Shown here in pieces: positions 60,205 through 64,000 of a stretch of DNA of 64,000 nucleotides. Location: NCBI GenBank assembly GCA_013298665.1, contig JAAFIK010000015.1, positions 1 through 64,000 on the forward strand, given 5' to 3'. The position numbers and the translations under genes were made by a program. This DNA is from Chitinophagales bacterium. Lineage in GTDB: Bacteria; Bacteroidota; Bacteroidia; Chitinophagales; Chitinophagaceae. The notes under the pieces were generated by a model. The model saw only the letters and a program-made list of their open reading frames with translations. It was not told the DNA's origin and did not search any database. How positions within the stretch are numbered: position 1 is the stretch's first letter; each line of letters begins with the position of its first letter.

Positions 60205-61302
60205 TTATGCATTATTGCCGGTTTTAAGCGCATCCTGATAAATCTCCTGAAGCTGGCGTACATGGTCGTTGAGTGTAAAATTTTCGAGTGCTCTTTTTCT
60301 TCCCGCTTCGGCCATGGTGTGCCTGAGTTGTGGATTGTTGAAGAGTTCGCGTACCTGCGCTTCAAAACCGGTGGTATTGGCGAGGTCGAAATACCGCGCC
60401 GTATCGGCACACTGCTCCCGGTAAGTGGGTATATCGGATAGCAGCATGGGGATACCCATGGCCATGCCTTCCAGTACGGCCAGAGCAAAGCCTTCATAAG
60501 TAGCCGACATAACAAACAGGTCGTATTGGGGCAGGAGGGGCGCAAGATTCATCATTTTCCCCATCAGTTTTACCCGCAGCCCATACTGGTCGATCAGTTG
60601 CTGCATTTCTGTGCGGCAGGGCCCTTCTCCATAAATGTGCAACTCAATGGGGAGGTCTTTGAGCGACTGAAAAGCTTTTACCAGGAATACCTGGTTTTTC
60701 TGGAGTTTGAGGGTGCCTACGCTGATGAGCCGCATGGTACCATCCGTCCGCGGCTGCGGTATGGCGGGCTGAAATATATCGGTATCTACAAAATTGTACA
60801 GTACATGTGTTTTGAAAGGCTTGAGTTTGAGGAAGGTAAAATAATCCTTTAATGTATAGGCGGATACACCCAATACAATGGATTTGCGCCAGCGGTAGGT
60901 AAGCTTATCAAGCCAGCAGATCCACTTTTTTCTGTATTCTATACCATCCGATATGGAGGATTGTACAGAACTGATCAGGGGTATGCGGCGTGGGGTGGCA
61001 AGCCTTGCCACAATTGTACTCCAGTAAAGTGTGCTGTGTACAATATCAACCTTGTTTTCTTTGATGATGCTGCGCAACCGGAAAACGCCCTTGATGAATT
61101 GCTTATAGGATTTCAGGTTGAGGCAATAAAACCGGTCATATTTCAGCTCATCGCCAAATTCATTTTTGTCGTAGAGGTTTACGGCGATATTGTGATAGTT
61201 ACCGAGTTTTTTTAAAACACCCACTACGGTTGTTTCTGCACCGGCGCGCCCAAAATCGTCAATAAGGTGTAAAACTTTTTTCTTTTGTACTGAATTGCTC
61301 AT
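60205..61302 (-). CDS. Glycosyltransferase family 4, copy 4
   Basis: GT-B fold enzyme of 365 aa, paralog of the protein at 46995-48080. It starts KVLHLIDDFGRAGAETTVVG and has the donor-site EX7E region EGFALAVLEGMAMGIPMLLS. The end NFTLNDHVRQLQEIY also mirrors the paralog (NFTLPKHIEGLRHIY). It follows rfbA by 27 nt. Linkage and sugar are unknown. Confidence 0.9.
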   Translation of the reverse strand: MSNSVQKKKVLHLIDDFGRAGAETTVVGVLKKLGNYHNIAVNLYDKNEFGDELKYDRFYCLNLKSYKQFIKGVFRLRSIIKENKVDIVHSTLYWSTIVARLATPRRIPLISSVQSSISDGIEYRKKWICWLDKLTYRWRKSIVLGVSAYTLKDYFTFLKLKPFKTHVLYNFVDTDIFQPAIPQPRTDGTMRLISVGTLKLQKNQVFLVKAFQSLKDLPIELHIYGEGPCRTEMQQLIDQYGLRVKLMGKMMNLAPLLPQYDLFVMSATYEGFALAVLEGMAMGIPMLLSDIPTYREQCADTARYFDLANTTGFEAQVRELFNNPQLRHTMAEAGRKRALENFTLNDHVRQLQEIYQDALKTGNNA

Positions 61303-61329
61303 GCGGTTTGTTTGGGTAAAATAATGGGC

Positions 61330-62193
61330 TTAACCGGCCACGATTGTCTGCAGGTAAGTGCCATAGCCACTTTTGTGCAGACTTTGGGCAAGCGCCAGCA
61401 GTTCGTCTTTGCTGATATAACCCATCCGGTAAGCGACTTCTTCGGGGCAGCCGATTTTGAGGCCCTGTCTTTTTTCGATAACACGAACATATTCTGTAGC
61501 ATCACTCAGGCTGTCGAAAGTGCCCGTGTCGAGCCAGGCAAACCCCCTGTCTAACACGGCCACGCGCAGTTGCTGCTGCCGGAGGTAAAGGTCGTTGATG
61601 GTGGTGATCTCATATTCTCCCCTGGCGCTGGGCTGAATGGATCTGGCCATTTGTACAACGGTATTGTCGTAAAAATACAAACCGGGTACGGCATAATTGC
61701 TCTTTGGCTGTGCTGGTTTTTCTTCAATACTGAGGGCATTGAAATCCTTGTCGAATTCCACCACACCATATCTTTCGGGGTCGCTTACCGGGTAGGCAAA
61801 GATGACAGCGCCCTGCGGATTGGCCGCCGACCGGAGGAGTTTGCTGAAGCCGCTGCCATAAAAAATATTATCGCCGAGTATGAGGGCTACGCTGTCGTTG
61901 CCAATAAAATCTTCGCCGATCACGAAAGCCTGTGCCAGTCCGTTGGGTACTTCCTGAACAGCATAGGAAATGCGGCAGCCCCATTGTTTGCCATCGCCCA
62001 GCAGGCGTACAAACTGCTGCTGGTCTTCGGGGGTGGTGATGACGAGAATATCGCTGATGCCCGCCAGCATGAGTGTGCTGAGGGGATAATAAATCATGGG
62101 TTTATCGTATATGGGCATCAATTGTTTGCTGATGCCCATGGTAATGGGGTAAAGCCTTGTGCCGGATCCGCCTGCCAGAATGATTCCCTTCAT
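61330..62193 (-). CDS. rfbA: Glucose-1-phosphate thymidylyltransferase
   Basis: Enzyme of 287 aa that makes dTDP-glucose from dTTP and glucose-1-phosphate. The signature is [20 protein letters not shown], then [35 protein letters not shown] and [20 protein letters not shown]. The length is that of RmlA. It follows rfbB by 16 nt. rfbC and rfbD are not in the window. Confidence 0.96.
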   Translation of the reverse strand: MKGIILAGGSGTRLYPITMGISKQLMPIYDKPMIYYPLSTLMLAGISDILVITTPEDQQQFVRLLGDGKQWGCRISYAVQEVPNGLAQAFVIGEDFIGNDSVALILGDNIFYGSGFSKLLRSAANPQGAVIFAYPVSDPERYGVVEFDKDFNALSIEEKPAQPKSNYAVPGLYFYDNTVVQMARSIQPSARGEYEITTINDLYLRQQQLRVAVLDRGFAWLDTGTFDSLSDATEYVRVIEKRQGLKIGCPEEVAYRMGYISKDELLALAQSLHKSGYGTYLQTIVAG

Positions 62194-62209
62194 GGTTGAT
62201 TGTATTTAA

Positions 62210-63262
62210 TTACCGTTTGTGGTATTGCTGATTGTAGTATTGCTGGTAGTCGCCGGAGGTTACATGCGCAAGCCATTCTTTATTGTTGAGGTACCAGTCG
62301 ATGGTACGCGAAAGCCCCTCTTCAAACTGCAGGGAGGGTTCCCAGCCCAGTTCTGTTTTCAGTTTGGTGGCATCGATGGCATAACGCAGGTCGTGTCCGG
62401 CCCGGTCTTTTACAAAACAGATCAGTTGGGCGGATGTGCCTGCGGCGCGACCGAGTTTTTCGTCCATCTGTCGGCAGAGTTCTTTGACGAGTGCTATATT
62501 GGTCCATTCGTTGTGTCCGCCGATATTATAGGTTTCTCCAATGCGTCCTTTGTGAAAGATGAGGTCGATGGCGCGTACATGGTCTTCAACATAGAGCCAG
62601 TCGCGTACATTAAGCCCCTCGCCATACACGGGTAAGGGTTTGTTGTGGAATATATTATGGATACAAAGGGGGATGAGTTTTTCGGGAAAATGATAAGGGC
62701 CGTAGTTATTGCTGCAATTGGACAGTTTTACGGGAAGTTGGTAGGTATGGTAAAAAGCGCGCACCAGATGATCGGAGGATGCTTTGGATGCAGAATAGGG
62801 GCTGCGTGGATCGTAGCCCGTTTTTTCCGTAAAGAGCCCGGTTTCGCCGAGCGATCCGTATACTTCATCTGTTGAAATGTGGTAAAATATTTTGTCTTCA
62901 AACTTACCCTGCCAGTTTTCTTTGGCTACCTGCAGGAGGGTAGCAGTACCCAGCACATTTGTGGTAACGAAGGCCAGGGGGTCGGTGATCGACCGGTCTA
63001 CATGGCTTTCGGCGGCGCAGTGGAGTATGCCGGTAAACTGGTATCGGGCAAACAGGTTGCGCAACAACTCCATATCGGTGATGTCGCCTTTTACAAAATG
63101 GTAATTGGGGGCGTTTTCAATGTCTTTGAGGTTTTCCAGGTTGCCGGCATAGGTCAGTTTGTCCAGATTGACCAAGGTATAGTGCGGGTAACGGGCTACA
63201 AACAGTCTTACTAAATTCGATCCGATAAAGCCTGCGCCACCTGTAATGAGTATTGTATGCAT
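62210..63262 (-). CDS. rfbB: dTDP-glucose 4,6-dehydratase
   Basis: Extended SDR of 350 aa that forms dTDP-4-keto-6-deoxyglucose. The NAD motif is ILITGGAGFIGSNLVRLF, the active-site region STDEVYGSLGE with the Asp-Glu pair, and YSASKASSDHL gives Tyr and Lys. The ATG at 63262 starts the Rossmann motif; 84 upstream codons are open but unlike the family. It is the first gene of a minus-strand run, with a -7 box 18 nt before the ATG. Confidence 0.96.
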   Translation of the reverse strand: MHTILITGGAGFIGSNLVRLFVARYPHYTLVNLDKLTYAGNLENLKDIENAPNYHFVKGDITDMELLRNLFARYQFTGILHCAAESHVDRSITDPLAFVTTNVLGTATLLQVAKENWQGKFEDKIFYHISTDEVYGSLGETGLFTEKTGYDPRSPYSASKASSDHLVRAFYHTYQLPVKLSNCSNNYGPYHFPEKLIPLCIHNIFHNKPLPVYGEGLNVRDWLYVEDHVRAIDLIFHKGRIGETYNIGGHNEWTNIALVKELCRQMDEKLGRAAGTSAQLICFVKDRAGHDLRYAIDATKLKTELGWEPSLQFEEGLSRTIDWYLNNKEWLAHVTSGDYQQYYNQQYHKR

Positions 63263-63279
63263 AATAAAATTGACGGCTG

Positions 63280-63287
63280 CAAAATTA
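63280..63287 (-). promoter_or_regulatory. Candidate -7 box for rfbB (TAATTTTG)
   Basis: A perfect TAnnTTTG box on the minus strand, 18 nt before the rfbB ATG. No clear -33 partner. Confidence 0.4.
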
Positions 63288-63370
63288 AACAAAAGATTGG
63301 TGTAATGGCGGATAAACGGGTAAAGGAACCTTATTCGTGCAGGGAAAAGGCTATTTCGCCCGGAGTTTAA

Positions 63371-63378
63371 TACCTTTG
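63371..63378 (+). promoter_or_regulatory. Candidate -7 box for the third membrane protein gene (TACCTTTG)
   Basis: A perfect TAnnTTTG box on the plus strand, 108 nt before the ATG at 63487. Confidence 0.35.
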
Positions 63379-63486
63379 AACTGCTTTTAACGGCTTTACT
63401 ATACTGTTTTGGCAAATCATCATAAATATAATCCATTCCACGAACGGGCGATCTGTTTATAAAGTGCAGCTCATTGAATATATGGC

Positions 63487-64000
63487 ATGAACAACCTCTC
63501 CGAACTGATATCAAACTTAGATTTCCTGCTGCTTTTTTTCCTGATAGGGCTATCCTATGTGTTTATGCGCTTTGTGCTGTTCCGGCATATGGACAATCGC
63601 TTTTATAAACTTCTTGCGCTGGTTTTTGCCCTGAAAATTCTGGGTACACTTACAAACAACCTGCTGATCATCTATTACTGGAAAACGGGTGATGCGATCA
63701 GTTACTATAATGAGGCTAAGAACCTCTGCAAACTGATGCTGAACAATCCACAGAACATCAGGTATCTCTTTGGTCCGGTAGAGCAGTATGATGCATTGAT
63801 CCGGTCGGACAGTGTACTGACGGCCACCACAAGTGGTGCCGGTTTGGAAAGCAATTTCCTGGTTACACGGTTTTGTACTGTTCTTTTTCCCTTTGCCTTT
63901 GGCCGGTTTATTACACTTAATTTCCTGTTCTGCCTGATTTCGACCATTGCCCAGTTCAGGCTGTACCTTGTGCTGAGCCATCGTTATCCGCATATCAAAA
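63487..64000 (+). CDS. Multi-pass membrane protein, candidate polymerase, copy 3 (cut by window end)
   Basis: At least 171 codons without a stop, running off the window. Hydrophobic segments begin near residue 13 (FLLLFFLIGLSYVFMRF). The stretch TGDAISYYNEAKNL and LNNPQNIRYLF matches SVGDSFVLYWLEGHNIF and LQDPDNIKWLF of the copy at 38042, and FITLNFLFCLISTIAQFRLY matches YFVINLFFSMISYSGVWRLY. It is therefore a third member of the same family. It is divergent from rfbB. Confidence 0.75.
   Translation, partial: MNNLSELISNLDFLLLFFLIGLSYVFMRFVLFRHMDNRFYKLLALVFALKILGTLTNNLLIIYYWKTGDAISYYNEAKNLCKLMLNNPQNIRYLFGPVEQYDALIRSDSVLTATTSGAGLESNFLVTRFCTVLFPFAFGRFITLNFLFCLISTIAQFRLYLVLSHRYPHIK

Noticed and set aside
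60120-60545. 141-codon minus-strand open frame
   Set aside because: It is a shifted-frame shadow of the GT4 gene at 60205-61302 with a low-complexity composition.
63263-63514. 84-codon N-terminal extension of RfbB
   Set aside because: The Rossmann motif must lie at the N-terminus in this family, and a -7 box lies within the extension.
63550-63993. 147-codon minus-strand open frame near the end
   Set aside because: It is antisense to a membrane protein whose hydrophobic pattern and paralogs make the plus strand the coding one.

Overview
The window looks like a chromosomal segment of a Bacteroidota bacterium, most likely of the Chitinophagaceae or a close relative. This rests on several features: a secreted protease with a C-terminal type IX secretion (T9SS) sorting domain, a SusC-type TonB plug domain, Bacteroidota-type -7 boxes (TAnnTTTG) ahead of several genes, few Shine-Dalgarno sequences, and a CrtZ/CruF/CrtD/CrtY carotenoid set typical of pigmented members of the phylum. 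The assignment is inferred from gene content. No rRNA or tRNA gene was recognised.

Left part (1-22.5 kb), mixed functions. An amino acid permease and a Cys/Met-type PLP enzyme form a pair. A TolC-type outer membrane protein and a periplasmic adaptor follow, without an inner membrane pump. Next come a MurU-like nucleotidyltransferase and an AmgK-like kinase fused to a RapZ C-terminal domain (probable cell-wall sugar recycling), a secreted S8 protease with Glu at the usual His position, and a VIT/vWA/TonB-plug/TPR fusion. A DNA-damage group follows: an SPL-like radical SAM protein, a 2H phosphoesterase, and UmuD/UmuC, where UmuD carries Arg at the catalytic Lys position. The part closes with a STAS-like/histidine kinase/response regulator operon and an alpha-oxoamine synthase fused to an acyltransferase-like domain.

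Middle part (22.7-31.3 kb), a carotenoid operon with its light-control candidates. On the minus strand the order is carH-type MerR regulator, then ECF sigma factor, crtI, crtB, idi, crtD-like, cruF-like, crtZ and crtY. The regulator has the Wx9EH and ExHxxG cobalamin signatures of the B12 photoreceptor CarH. A nearly identical 20-bp element (17 of 20 bases) lies upstream of both the sigma-crt operon and carH and is the best operator candidate in the window. The enzyme set predicts a monocyclic hydroxylated carotenoid of the saproxanthin type.

Right part (31.4 kb to the end), a large exopolysaccharide or capsule locus in several transcription blocks. It holds a PglC-like initiating transferase, a PglE/LegC-like aminotransferase, a PglD-like acetyltransferase and a PglA-like GT4. 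It also holds two AsnB-type amidotransferases, UDP-galactopyranose mutase with two GlfT2-like GT2 enzymes, a sugar N-formyltransferase, two polysaccharide deacetylases, and three more GT4 enzymes. A Wzx-type flippase, three methyltransferases, an NTP-transferase/HAD/CofD-like group, a GNAT protein and RfbA/RfbB complete it. Three related multi-pass membrane proteins, each on the plus strand against minus-strand operons, are candidate polymerases; the third runs off the end. A 120-bp tandem repeat with perfect hairpins sits in the largest gene-free stretch. Together the genes describe a Wzx/Wzy-type pathway making a polymer with galactofuranose, amino-deoxy sugars and amide, formyl and methyl decorations.
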